Assembly (NCBI GenBank): GCA_947458915.1
Contig: CANHAE010000008.1
Coordinates: 1 to 37,537, forward strand
From: Bacteroidota bacterium
Lineage (GTDB): Bacteria; Bacteroidota; Bacteroidia; Chitinophagales; Chitinophagaceae
DNA: 37,537 nucleotides
Reading direction: 5' to 3'
Positions within the stretch are counted from its first letter, which is position 1. Every line of letters begins with the position of its first letter. Below, piece by piece: positions 1-10,900 of the stretch. The notes below the pieces were generated by a model. It saw nothing but the letters and a program-made list of their open reading frames with translations, did no database searches and was not told the origin of the DNA. The position numbers were made by a program, and so were the translations under genes.

Positions 1-387
1 GAAAATGCATTAAAGCAAATTGACGAATCGTATGTAAATGGAAATCCAGCTCACCGTTTACCACATGTAAGCAATATTTCCTTTAAATATGTTGAAGGAG
101 AAGGTTTAATGATGGGCTTTAATAAAGACATCGCTTTATCTTCTGGTTCAGCTTGTACTTCAGCATCACTTGAGCCTAGCTATGTATTAAAAGCATTAGG
201 CTTAGGAGATGATTTAGCACATAGTTCATTACGTTTTGGTTTGGGGAGATATACCACTGAGGAACAAATTGATTTCACTATCAAAGCAGTAACTGACACT
301 GTATTGAAATTGAGAGAAATGAGTCCTTTATGGGAAATGTTTAAAGAAGGAGTGGACATTGATGCAATTCAATGGGCACATCATTAA
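1..387 (+). CDS. iscS: Cysteine desulfurase, C-terminal part (5' truncated by window edge)
   Basis: Open in frame from base 1 ([28 protein letters not shown]...); contains the [21 protein letters not shown] active-site Cys loop; followed by iscU and iscA. Confidence 0.93.
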   Translation, partial: ENALKQIDESYVNGNPAHRLPHVSNISFKYVEGEGLMMGFNKDIALSSGSACTSASLEPSYVLKALGLGDDLAHSSLRFGLGRYTTEEQIDFTIKAVTDTVLKLREMSPLWEMFKEGVDIDAIQWAHH

Positions 388-452
388 ACATTACAAGAGT
401 AGGAAAAAAGTTTCAAGGGTTTATAATTTAAAAATAATTTAAAAATAAAATC

Positions 453-869
453 ATGGCATATTCAGATAAAGTAATCGACCATTATTCTAATCCTAAAAAT
501 GTAGGAACATTAGATAAAGGTGCTAAAAACGTAGGTACAGGCTTAGTAGGCGCGCCAGAATGTGGTGACGTAATGCGTTTGCAAATACAAGTAGACGAAG
601 CAACTGGTATTATTACCGATGCTAAGTTTAAAACCTTTGGTTGCGGTTCTGCAATTGCATCTTCTTCATTAGCTACTGAGTTGTTAAAAGGAAAATCTGT
701 TGATGAGGCTGTAAAAATTGACAACATGGATTTAGTAGAGGAATTAAATTTACCTCCAGTTAAAATTCACTGTTCAGTTTTAGCTGAAGACGCTATCAAG
801 TCAGCAATTAATGATTACCGTGTAAAAAATGGTTTAGAGGAGTTGGTGTTTGAAGAGAGGATACATTAA
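453..869 (+). CDS. iscU: Fe-S cluster assembly scaffold protein IscU
   Basis: MAYSDKVIDHYSNPKNVGTLDK, GAPECGDVMRLQI, FGCGSAIASSS and PPVKIHCSVLAEDAI; all three conserved Cys present. Confidence 0.95.
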   Translation: MAYSDKVIDHYSNPKNVGTLDKGAKNVGTGLVGAPECGDVMRLQIQVDEATGIITDAKFKTFGCGSAIASSSLATELLKGKSVDEAVKIDNMDLVEELNLPPVKIHCSVLAEDAIKSAINDYRVKNGLEELVFEERIH

Positions 870-906
870 TTAATAATGAGTGCCGGGTGCTAATATTTTG
901 ACAAAA

Positions 907-1260
907 ATGAGTGAAGTAGCAGAAAATACAATTTACGTAAGCGAAAAAGCAAAAGCTAAAGTTAAACAGCTAATGCTTGACGCCGGCGTTGAAAACGACC
1001 CTAGCTACTTTCTAAGAGTGGGTGTGGTTGGAGGCGGTTGTTCGGGACTTAGCTATAAATTAGACTTTGATAATGAGGTTAAACCAATGGATCAGGTTTT
1101 TGAGGATAATGGTGTAAAATTGGTAACCGATTTAAAGAGTTTTTTATACCTAGTAAACACCGAATTGGACTTTTCGGATGGGTTAAACGGCAAAGGATTT
1201 TACTTTAACAATCCCAATGCGAGTAGAAGTTGTGGTTGCGGAGAGAGTTTTGCTGTTTAA
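907..1260 (+). CDS. iscA: Iron-sulfur cluster assembly protein IscA/HesB family
   Basis: VGGGCSGLSYKLDFD and C-terminal SRSCGCGESF motif. The ORF track starts at a GTG (880); ATG at 907 (MSEVAENT) is the more plausible start. Confidence 0.88.
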   Translation: MSEVAENTIYVSEKAKAKVKQLMLDAGVENDPSYFLRVGVVGGGCSGLSYKLDFDNEVKPMDQVFEDNGVKLVTDLKSFLYLVNTELDFSDGLNGKGFYFNNPNASRSCGCGESFAV

Positions 1261-1300
1261 GTCACCTAATTCATTAATAAGCTATCTTATTTAATAGTAA

Positions 1301-1329
1301 ACGCCCCGATAACTCGGGGCGTTTTTTTT
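1301..1329 (+). terminator. Intrinsic terminator after iscSUA
   Basis: ACGCCCCG-ataact-CGGGGCGT perfect 8-bp stem followed by T8. Confidence 0.9.
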
Positions 1330-1330
1330 G

Positions 1331-1338
1331 TAGCTTTG
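1331..1338 (+). promoter_or_regulatory. Bacteroidota -7 element (TAGCTTTG) for the GldFG-like gene
   Basis: Exact TAnnTTTG match, 4 nt before ATG at 1343. Confidence 0.55.
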
Positions 1339-1342
1339 ACGC

Positions 1343-3796
1343 ATGTGGGCAATATGTAAAAAAGAATGGACGCACTATTTTAGTGGTTTAACGGGGTACT
1401 TAATCATTGGATTTTATTTAGTGGTTAATGGCTTGTTTTTGTTTGTGTTACCAAATTATAATATACTAAATTTTGGATACGCCTCCTTGCAAGTATATTT
1501 CGACATAGCCCCTTGGTTTTTATTAGTGCTAATACCGGCTATTACTATGCGTAGTTTTTCGGAGGAGTACAAGCAAGGGACCTATGAAATTTTAAAAAGC
1601 CTTCCAGTAAGCCCATTGTCATTAGTGACGGCTAAATTTTTGGGAGCAATTTTTATTGTCTTAACTGCACTATTGCCAACCATTTTTTATGCGGTAGCTA
1701 TTGATGCATTAAGTAGTGTTGGGGGATTAGACTGGGGCGCAACGCTTGGGGCCTATTTGGGTCTAGTGCTATTAGCTGCAACCTATACTGCTATTGGAAT
1801 TTTTTCAAGTACATTCACCAAGAATAGTTTAATTGCTTTACTTGTATCCATTGTGCTATCCCTCCTTATTTACAAAGGGTTTGATTTACTAAGCACGATT
1901 ACAGTTTTTAAAAATGGCATGGATTTTTATGTTAGTCAATTAGGCTTATCGGCCCATTATGCTAGTGTGAGTAAGGGTGTTTTAGAATTGCGAGATATTA
2001 TATATTTTGGCTCCATTATTATTTTATTTGGGCTAGGTAGCTTAGAAAAAGTTGCAGGGAAAATTAAGTTTGTATTTGTGTTGGTAATATTAATTGCATT
2101 AAATTATGCAAGTGTAATTATTCCTTTACAATTAGATTTAACAAAGGAGCAACGCTATACTTTAAGCAATAGTTCAAAGGAAATTATTAAGGAACTGCAA
2201 GCGCCTGTAAAAATACATGTATACTTGGCGGGTGATTTGCCTCCTTATTATAAAAAAATTGCTGCTTCAACTGAGGGCTTATTATCGAAATTGCATAAAA
2301 TAAATCCTGTTAATATTGAATGGTCCTTCGAAGTGCCAAGCGAAATGTATAAGGATACTGCTTTATATCAATTTTATGATAGTTTATCAAAGCTAGGCTT
2401 GCCAATTGAAAGGCTACAAGACCAAAACGCGCAAACCGATAAGCGTGTTGACCAATTGCTAATCCCAGGTGCATTAGTGGAAGTGCAAGGACAAGTACCT
2501 TTTCCTATTGATTTAAGAAGTAGTAAAAAATATTTCAAGCCATATAATATTGTAAAAGATATCCCAATGGAGGACTTAGAGGCTAGTGCTAACGCAGCAG
2601 AAGCCTTGCTAGAATATAAATTCATACAAGCAATTTATTTATTGAATAGAACAAAAGTGCCCACAATTGCTTATGCCATTGGTAATGGTCAACCCATTGA
2701 TTTAACGGTGAATGATATTGGGGAAACTTTAAAAAACCAATACAATTTAACGGTCTTTGATTTAAAGAAAGGATACCCAGATGCTAAAAAAATTAAAACT
2801 TTACTCATTGTAAAACCTACATTGCCTTTTACCGAATTGGATAAATTAAAATTAGACCAATATGTAATGAATGGTGGTAATATTATATGGGCAATTGACA
2901 AATTACACGCTGAATACGACAGCCTTCAAAAAACAAGTGGATCCTATGTTGCATTTGATAGAGGGCTAGGTTTGGACGATATGCTTTTTAAATATGGGGT
3001 GCGTATTAACCCCAATTTGATACAGGATTTGAATTGTGCAAAATTGCCTTTAGTGGTAGGTGTTCAACCCGATCGTTCTCCGCTTATTCAAAGAATGCCT
3101 TGGCCTTATTACCCCTTTTTAAATGGCAATGAGACGCATCCAATTACACAAAATATGGAAAGGATTTTGTCAATGTTCCCTTCGAGTATTGATACCATAG
3201 CAAATCCTACAATTCGTAAAACTATTTTGTTAACTACGGATACCAACAGCCGATTCATTGCTTCGCCTACACTTGTCACCTTAAATAGTGTGAAGGACGA
3301 GGCCGATATGTATAGTTTTAATAAGCACAACGTAACCATTGCTGCATTACTTGAAGGCAAGTTTAACTCCTCGTTTGCTAATCGAATTTCAAAGGCTACT
3401 ATGGATAGTGTATTTAATTTAACCGGAGTTCCTTTTCAAGCGAAAGCATTAGCGGCTTCAAAACAAATTGTATTATCGGACGCCGATATTATTACTAATA
3501 AAATTGCACGCAACGAGGATGGAAGCCCTAATCCACTTCCCATGGGAATGATCCCCTATGAGGACTACCAGTTTGGAAATAAAACCTTTTTTTTAAATGC
3601 AATTGAGTATTTAAATGAGCCTTCCAGCCTACTAGAAAGCAGGAGTAAGCAAGTCGTATTGCGCTTGTTAAATAAGGAGAAAGTGGAGGAACGAAGGTTG
3701 TTTTGGCAAATCATTTTAGTAATGGGACCAATTGTGATTTTATTATTAATATTCTTTGTATGGACGAAATATAGAAGCACACAATTTGCTGACTAG
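1343..3796 (+). CDS. Fused GldF-like ABC permease and GldG-like auxiliary domain (gliding-motility-associated ABC transporter)
   Basis: 817 aa. N-terminal ~240 aa is a polytopic ABC-2 permease (MWAICKKEWTHYFSGLTGYLIIGFYLVVNGLFLF...SFSEEYKQGTYEILKSLPVSP); then LDLTKEQRYTLSNSSKEIIKELQAPVKIHVYLAGDLPPYYKK (GldG start-like) and a C-terminal TM. Confidence 0.85.
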   Translation: MWAICKKEWTHYFSGLTGYLIIGFYLVVNGLFLFVLPNYNILNFGYASLQVYFDIAPWFLLVLIPAITMRSFSEEYKQGTYEILKSLPVSPLSLVTAKFLGAIFIVLTALLPTIFYAVAIDALSSVGGLDWGATLGAYLGLVLLAATYTAIGIFSSTFTKNSLIALLVSIVLSLLIYKGFDLLSTITVFKNGMDFYVSQLGLSAHYASVSKGVLELRDIIYFGSIIILFGLGSLEKVAGKIKFVFVLVILIALNYASVIIPLQLDLTKEQRYTLSNSSKEIIKELQAPVKIHVYLAGDLPPYYKKIAASTEGLLSKLHKINPVNIEWSFEVPSEMYKDTALYQFYDSLSKLGLPIERLQDQNAQTDKRVDQLLIPGALVEVQGQVPFPIDLRSSKKYFKPYNIVKDIPMEDLEASANAAEALLEYKFIQAIYLLNRTKVPTIAYAIGNGQPIDLTVNDIGETLKNQYNLTVFDLKKGYPDAKKIKTLLIVKPTLPFTELDKLKLDQYVMNGGNIIWAIDKLHAEYDSLQKTSGSYVAFDRGLGLDDMLFKYGVRINPNLIQDLNCAKLPLVVGVQPDRSPLIQRMPWPYYPFLNGNETHPITQNMERILSMFPSSIDTIANPTIRKTILLTTDTNSRFIASPTLVTLNSVKDEADMYSFNKHNVTIAALLEGKFNSSFANRISKATMDSVFNLTGVPFQAKALAASKQIVLSDADIITNKIARNEDGSPNPLPMGMIPYEDYQFGNKTFFLNAIEYLNEPSSLLESRSKQVVLRLLNKEKVEERRLFWQIILVMGPIVILLLIFFVWTKYRSTQFAD

Positions 3797-3820
3797 GGAA
3801 TCATTACTTAACTTTAACAC

Positions 3821-4786
3821 ATGACAACAGATCAATTAGTTTATCTCGTATTCGGGTGTGTGATTGCAATCGCATTAGTATTAGATTTAGGCTTCCTAAG
3901 TAAAAAAAATGCAATCATTACAATACGACAAGCTTTAAGACAAACTTTTTTTTGGGTATTATTAGCGCTCGGTTTTTTTATATTTATGTGGGTGGAAGAA
4001 GGCCAAAAATTAGCATTAGAATTTTTAAGTGGCTATTTAATGGAGTGGAGTTTAAGTATTGATAATATTTTTGTATTTATTCTTATATTCAGTTCTTTCA
4101 ACGTGAAAGAAAAATACATACCAAGGGTGTTATTAATCGGGATTTTAACGGCAATAATATTACGTGTATTATTTATTACAGTAGGAGTTGCCTTAGTAGC
4201 TAAATTCTCATGGGTGTTATATATATTCGGCGTATTCTTGGTATATACTGGTTATCATATGTTTACTGCCAAGGACGACGAAGCCTTTGACCCACATGAC
4301 TCAAAAGTGTACAAATTTTTAAAACGTTTCTTGCCTATTGGCAATACCGATGGAGATGGGAAATTTGTAATTAAAGAAAACGGAAGGCCTTTATATACTA
4401 GCTTATTTGTTGTGGTTGTATTACTAGCTGCTATTGATATTGTGTTTGCCTTGGACTCTATTCCTGCGGTAATGGGAATTTCTAAAAGTAGCTTAGTCAT
4501 TTACACTTCTAATATTTTTGCAATCCTTGGCTTACGTTCTTTATTCTTTTTACTAAGAGGTGCAGTGAATGAATTCGAGCATTTACAAAAAGGCATTGCT
4601 ATTGTACTTGTGTTTATTGGTGTTAAAATGTTAGGCGAGCACTATATTAACATGTGGATGGATAAAAATACGCAAGTGTTATTATCCTTAATTGTGATTT
4701 TATTTTGTATTTCAGGATCTATTTTTTACTCCATTTTTTCGAAAAGGCAAAAACTGCCAAAGGATTTGAATGACAAGTCTATTTAA
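3821..4786 (+). CDS. TerC/Alx family integral membrane protein
   Basis: FLSGYLMEWSLSIDNIFVFILIFSSFNV and AAIDIVFALDSIPAVMGIS motifs typical of TerC. Confidence 0.92.
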   Translation: MTTDQLVYLVFGCVIAIALVLDLGFLSKKNAIITIRQALRQTFFWVLLALGFFIFMWVEEGQKLALEFLSGYLMEWSLSIDNIFVFILIFSSFNVKEKYIPRVLLIGILTAIILRVLFITVGVALVAKFSWVLYIFGVFLVYTGYHMFTAKDDEAFDPHDSKVYKFLKRFLPIGNTDGDGKFVIKENGRPLYTSLFVVVVLLAAIDIVFALDSIPAVMGISKSSLVIYTSNIFAILGLRSLFFLLRGAVNEFEHLQKGIAIVLVFIGVKMLGEHYINMWMDKNTQVLLSLIVILFCISGSIFYSIFSKRQKLPKDLNDKSI

Positions 4787-4795
4787 TTTTCTTAA

Positions 4796-7240
4796 TTGTC
4801 AACAAGTATTGAAAATATAGCAAGTATTGTAGCGACCGAATCAAAATTGGTTAAGCAAGCAAGTATTGCCTATTTATTAATGGATAGTAGAAAGCTAGCG
4901 TTTCCAAGCGCTACTTTGTTTTTTGCAATCACAACTGCCAATCAGGATGGGCATGTGTATATAAAAGAATTAGTGCAAAAAGGGGTTTACAATTTTGTAG
5001 TGCAGGACCATTTTGATACAAGCAGCTATTCACAAGTTAACTTTATAGTAGTAAGTGATGTAGTGGAAGCGCTTCAAAAAATTGCCGCAATGCATCGCGC
5101 ACAATTTCACTCACCAGTGGTTGGTATAACAGGAAGTAATGGTAAAACAATTGTAAAGGAATGGTTAGCACAGTTACTCGCGCCACATTTTAATATTGTT
5201 AGGAGTCCGAGAAGTTATAATTCTCAAATTGGTGTTCCCCTTAGTGTATGGGAAATGTCTACACAACATAATTTTGCAATCTTTGAAGCCGGTATTTCTC
5301 AAAAAGGAGAAATGGAGGCACTGGCAAATGTAATACAGCCAACAATTGGCATCCTTACAAATATTGGGACGGCGCATGAAGCCGGTTTTGTTTCGGCTAA
5401 AGAAAAGCTTTCCGAAAAATGTATATTATTTCAAAAGGCATCAACAATTATTGTCCCTCATAACCTAATGCAGGATGTGCCTAATGTTACAGGTCAGAAA
5501 ATGATTACATGGGGGTATGACCCATTAGCAACCTTATTTATGGAGCAGGTGATAATCAATAATGGTCAGGTTGAATTAACGGGCATTTTCAATAAAGGCA
5601 CAAAAAAATTAATTGCTCCATTTGTTGATAAAATAGCAATTGAAAATATAATTATTTGCTGGGCAGTACTATTGCATTTAGGTATTGACGAAGTGGCCAT
5701 TCAAGATGGCGTCCTTCAATTACGTCATTTGGAAATGCGTATGCAAATAAGAAAGGCGCAAAATAGTTGCTATTTACTAAACGACAGTTATAGTAACGAC
5801 CTTTCTTCCTTGGCGCTTGCATTAGATTATGCAAAACAGCAAGCGGGTAATTTGCCCATTACTTTAATTTTATCTGATTTCACAAATAGTCCCGCTGCTA
5901 GTTTAGTTAAAGTGGTTGAACTTTTAGTTGCATATCCTATTGGCAAGCTTATTACTATTGGGCCTAATTTGTCGGGATTATTTGTACAAGAAAATCCGAT
6001 GCGTGAACAAGGTTGTGCAATTTACTGTTATAATAGTACTAAGGAATATTTATCATCTTTTGAAGTAGCTGATTTTAAAGATGAATTTATAGTACTGAAA
6101 GGAGCAAGGAAATTTGAGTTTGAAAAAATAAACGCCTTATTACAATTGCAAGTGCATCAAACCCGGCTAGAAGTGAATTTAACTTCGTTGGTTAATAATT
6201 TTAAATACATCAGGCAATTAACTGGACCGCAAGTAAAGTTAATGGCAATGGTTAAGGCCTTTGGCTATGGAAGTGGAAGTATTGAAGTGGCAAGGGTGCT
6301 GCAATTTCATCACGCCGATTATTTGGCGGTTGCCTATGCCGACGAAGGCATCGAGTTACGCAAGGCGGGAATTCGCTTGCCCATTATGGTTATGAATGTG
6401 GATGCTGCTGCTTTTGATGCAATTGTGCAATTTCACCTTGAGCCGGAAATATTTTCGGTAGGGTTATTAAACGAGTTCCAGAAATTTATTCAATCACAAG
6501 CCTTGCATAATTTCCCAATTCATTTAAAATTAAACACGGGAATGAATCGACTAGGGTTTGACATGGATCAAATTAACATTGTTCGCGACCTATTAAAGCA
6601 ACAAAGCGATTTAAAAGTACAATCTATTTTTAGTCACTTAAGTGCTAGTGGGCAAACTAATTTTGCCTCATTTACTAACGAACAGTTGACTATTTTTAAG
6701 CAAGCCGCTGAGCGGATAGAACAAGGATTAGGCTACCCTGTTATTAAACATATTGCTAATTCTGGTGCCATTTCAATGGAAAAAAAGTTCCATTTAAGTA
6801 TGGTTCGATTAGGGATAGGCCTGTACGGAATAGGGGAAGGTAAATTAGAAACAGTAGTCCAATTTTATACTACTATAGCTCAAATACGAAAAGTGGCAGC
6901 AACTGAAACCGTGGGTTATAATAGGTCAGGTAAACTGAATAGGGATAGTATAATAGCAACTGTAAGGCTTGGGTACGCCGATGGCTATAGTAGAAAGCTA
7001 GGTCGCAGCAAAGGCAGTATGTGGGTTAAAGGCAAGCTAGCCCCTGTTGTTGGAGACATATGCATGGATATGACCATGATTGACATTACAGACATTGCAG
7101 GTGTACAAGAAGGGGATGATGTGGAGGTATTTGGCAGTCATTTGACAATTGAACAAGTGGCCAATTGGGCCGAAACCATTCCTTATGAAATTTTAACATC
7201 AATTGGGCAAAGAGTAAAGCGTGTGTATATCCAAGACTAA
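4796..7240 (+). CDS. Bifunctional MurF / alanine racemase
   Basis: TTG start 9 nt after terC. N-terminal MurF-like with VVGITGSNGKTIVKEWLAQLL P-loop; C-terminal racemase with LMAMVKAFGYGSG PLP-lysine motif and VGDICMDMTMIDIT. Confidence 0.92.
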   Translation: MSTSIENIASIVATESKLVKQASIAYLLMDSRKLAFPSATLFFAITTANQDGHVYIKELVQKGVYNFVVQDHFDTSSYSQVNFIVVSDVVEALQKIAAMHRAQFHSPVVGITGSNGKTIVKEWLAQLLAPHFNIVRSPRSYNSQIGVPLSVWEMSTQHNFAIFEAGISQKGEMEALANVIQPTIGILTNIGTAHEAGFVSAKEKLSEKCILFQKASTIIVPHNLMQDVPNVTGQKMITWGYDPLATLFMEQVIINNGQVELTGIFNKGTKKLIAPFVDKIAIENIIICWAVLLHLGIDEVAIQDGVLQLRHLEMRMQIRKAQNSCYLLNDSYSNDLSSLALALDYAKQQAGNLPITLILSDFTNSPAASLVKVVELLVAYPIGKLITIGPNLSGLFVQENPMREQGCAIYCYNSTKEYLSSFEVADFKDEFIVLKGARKFEFEKINALLQLQVHQTRLEVNLTSLVNNFKYIRQLTGPQVKLMAMVKAFGYGSGSIEVARVLQFHHADYLAVAYADEGIELRKAGIRLPIMVMNVDAAAFDAIVQFHLEPEIFSVGLLNEFQKFIQSQALHNFPIHLKLNTGMNRLGFDMDQINIVRDLLKQQSDLKVQSIFSHLSASGQTNFASFTNEQLTIFKQAAERIEQGLGYPVIKHIANSGAISMEKKFHLSMVRLGIGLYGIGEGKLETVVQFYTTIAQIRKVAATETVGYNRSGKLNRDSIIATVRLGYADGYSRKLGRSKGSMWVKGKLAPVVGDICMDMTMIDITDIAGVQEGDDVEVFGSHLTIEQVANWAETIPYEILTSIGQRVKRVYIQD

Positions 7241-7242
7241 CT

Positions 7243-7250
7243 TATCTTTG
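7243..7250 (+). promoter_or_regulatory. Possible -7 element (TATCTTTG) upstream of lspA
   Basis: Exact TAnnTTTG, 22 nt before the likely lspA ATG at 7273. Confidence 0.45.
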
Positions 7251-7272
7251 TGTTCCATTTTAATAATAAGTA

Positions 7273-7925
7273 TGAACGGGAAAAAAGTAGCAGCATTTAT
7301 TTTATTGATCATTTTTTTAGACCAAGCCATTAAGTTTTATATTAAACTTAATTATTTTATTGGGGAAGAACATATGCTGTTTGGAACCTGGGGTCGACTA
7401 CACTTTGTAGAAAATGAAGGAATGGCCTGGGGATTAAAATTTGGCGGAGGTTTAGGTAAAATTGCTTTAACCTTATTTCGCTTAATTGCTGTTATTTGGG
7501 GAACCTTCTTAATAAAAGGGTTTATTGAAAAGAAATACCATAATGGTTTTATTATGTGCGCTGCTTTAATTTATGCAGGGGCAATTGGAAATTTAATTGA
7601 CAGTATATTTTACGGGGTAATTTTTGACGCTAGTGTTCCATACACTACTATGGTTGCAAGTTTATTACCAGCAGAGGGAGGCTATTCCAGTTTATTACAT
7701 GGAAAAGTGGTTGACATGTTTTATTTCCCTATTATTACCAATGCCCATTTTCCTAGTTGGGTACCTTATTGGGGTGGGGAAGAATTTGAGTTCTTTCGCC
7801 CAGTTTTTAATTTTGCCGATATGGCAATTAGTACAGGGGTGATTGCGCTTTTTGTATTTCAGAACAAGTTTTTCAGCGATTCTAATGAAAAAACGGCCGA
7901 AAAGGTCGAAAATACAAATATATAA
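7273..7925 (+). CDS. lspA: Lipoprotein signal peptidase (signal peptidase II)
   Basis: FLDQAIKFYIKLN, VENEGMAWG, GAIGNLIDS, GKVVDMFYFP, FNFADMAIS. ORF-track start 7221 lies upstream of the TATCTTTG element; ATG 7273 preferred. Confidence 0.9.
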
Positions 7926-7975
7926 GCCCTTATTCGTACCTTCGTGCCCTAAAAATCAGCTAGGATAAGCGTTTT

Positions 7976-10900
7976 ATGAGCAATCAATACCCCGAATTTA
8001 ATGGACTACATCTGCCTACTATTGAGGCAGAAATATTAGCCGCTTGGAAAAAAGAACAAGCATTTGAACAATCAGTGAGTTTACGTGAAGGCAAAAAGCC
8101 ATTTGTGTTTTTTGAAGGTCCGCCAAGTGCTAATGGGATGCCTGGTATACACCATGTTATTTCAAGAACATTAAAGGATATGGTGTGCCGATATAAAACA
8201 ATGCAAGGTTTTCAGGTTAAAAGAAAAGGTGGATGGGATACCCATGGCTTGCCAGTTGAGTTGGGTGTTGAAAAAGAATTAGGTATCACAAAAGAGGACA
8301 TCGGGAAAAAAATTAGTGTAGAAGAATATAATAAGAAATGTAGAGAAGCGGTATTGCGTTATAAAAAAGAATGGGATGATATTACCAATAAGATGGGATA
8401 CTGGGTTGATTTAAATAACCCTTACATCACCTTCGAAAATAATTACATTGAAACACTTTGGTGGATATTAAGTACGCTTTATAAAAAAGGGTATTTGTAT
8501 CAAAGTGTTAGTATACAACCTTATTCTCCAGCTGCAGGAACGGGATTAAGTTCACACGAATTAAATCAGCCGGGCACTTACAAGGATGTAAAAGACACTT
8601 CGGTAGTTGCCATGTTTAAGGCGATTCATTCTCCAGAAAGTCAATTTATTTTTGATGCAGCTGCTGCAAATGAAAAAAGCAAAGAAGTGTATTATATGGC
8701 GTGGACAACCACTCCATGGACTTTGCCTTCTAACCTTGGGTTAACAGTAGGCCCCAATATTGAGTATGCTTTAGTAGCAACATATAACCCTTACACAGCA
8801 TTGCCGGTAAATGTAATTATAGCAAATGCCTTAATAGCTAAATATTTTAAAGAAGAAGGACAAGGCTTGGATAGTTTTGCAGAAGGGGATAAATTAATTC
8901 CTTGGAAAATAATCGGATCATTTAAGGGTGCTGAATTAAACGGGTTACGTTACGAACAGCTAATGCCTTTTGAGTCGAATGATCCTAAAAATATTGAAGG
9001 CGATCCTTTTAAAATAATTCTTGGCGATTTTGTTACTACTGAAGACGGTACTGGTATAGTGCATACCTCGCCAGCCTTTGGCGCAGATGACTATAAGGTA
9101 GGACAAAAAAATAATTTAGGAATTATAACATTAGTGGACCGTGAAGGAAAATTTGTGGAAGGTGTTGGAGAATTTAGCGGTCGCTATGTAAAAAATTATA
9201 AGGACGAGCAAGATTTTCAAGACGTGAACGTTGATATTTCAGTGAAATTGAAAAAAGAAAATCGCGCATTTAAGGTGGAGAAATATGAACATAATTATCC
9301 GCATTGTTGGAGAACAGATAAGCCAATATTATATTATCCATTAGACGCTTGGTTTATAAAAACTACAGCAGTGAAGGATCGAATGGTAGCATTAAACAAA
9401 ACTATTAACTGGAAACCTAAGAGTACTGGGGAAGGACGTTTTGGCAATTGGTTGGAAAATATGGTGGATTGGAATTTGTCGAGAAGCAGGTATTGGGGAA
9501 CCCCATTGCCAATATGGAGAACAATCGATGGAACAGAAGAAGTTTGTATTGGTTCTATTGAAGAATTAACGCAAGGTTTTTTAGCAGCAAAAGAAAAAGG
9601 GTTTAACAAGGAAGTTTCATTAACAATAAAGGACGGGAAGTTAGATGTTGATTTGCACAAACCATTTGTGGATCAAATTGAATTATTAAGTGCGACTGGT
9701 AAACCTATGTATCGTGTTTCAGATTTGGTGGATGTGTGGTTTGATTCAGGTGCAATGCCATATGCGCAATGGCATTATCCATTTGAGCATAAAGATTTTA
9801 TTGATAAAGGACAAGCCTTTCCTGCAGATTTTATTTGCGAGGGCGTGGACCAGACTCGCGGATGGTTTTATACTTTACATACTTTGGGTGTTATGCTATT
9901 TGATAGTGTAGCCTATAAAGCAGTAATGAGCAATGGTTTAGTATTAGACAAGAACGGCAATAAAATGAGTAAGCGTTTGGGGAATGTAGTGAATCCATTT
10001 GAAACGCTACAAACTTATGGAGCCGACGCAACACGTTGGTATTTGGTTACGAATGCTTCGCCTTGGGATAATTTAAAATTTGATTTATCGGGTATACAAG
10101 AAGTGCAAAGAAAATTCTTTGGCACCTTATATAATACGTATCAGTTTTTTGTATTGTATTCAAATGTAGATGGATTTAAATTTGAACAAACTTATATTCC
10201 AGTTAATCAAAGACCAGAAATTGATCGTTGGATTATTTCTTCTTTAAATAGTTTAACACAAACTGTTACAACAGCAATGGACGACTTCGAACCCACTGTT
10301 GCTGGAAGGGCTATTGAAACTTTTGTGGACGAGCATTTAAGTAATTGGTATGTGCGTTTATGTCGTAGGCGTTTTTGGAAAGGAACGTATACCGATGATA
10401 AAATTAGCGCCTATCAAACTTTGTATGAGTGTTTAGAAACAATCACAAGGCTAATGGCGCCAATTGCACCGTTCTTTTGTGATCAAGTGTATCGTAATTT
10501 AAATGGAGTGACAAATCGTTTTAACGCAACTTCAATACATCATTTAGATTTTCCAATTGCAGATGCATCAAAAATGGATGTTGCTTTGGAGGCGCGCATG
10601 CAAATGGCGCAAGACATTTGTTCCTTAGTTTTATCTATACGAAAAAAAGTAAATATTAAGGTCCGTCAACCATTACAAAAAATATTAATACCCGTTTTAG
10701 ATCCTGCTACTAAATCAGCCATTGAATTAATGGAAGAATTAATTTTGGCAGAAGTTAATGTTAAAGAAATTAATTATATAACCGAAACGGAAGGGGTCAT
10801 TAGTAAAAAGCTAAAACCAAATTTCAAATTATTAGGAGCTAAGCTTGGCACTAAGATGAAAGAAGCCTCTGCCGCTATTGCAGCGCTTAATCAAGCACAA

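Noticed and set aside
2374-3780. Several short minus-strand ORFs inside the gldFG-like gene
   Set aside because: Low-complexity antisense ORFs expected from AT-rich codon usage; no family resemblance.
7624-7842. 72-aa plus-strand ORF within lspA
   Set aside because: Out-of-frame overlap with conserved LspA catalytic region.
9334-9660. 108-aa minus-strand ORF inside ileS
   Set aside because: Antisense to a strongly conserved gene; no recognisable protein features.
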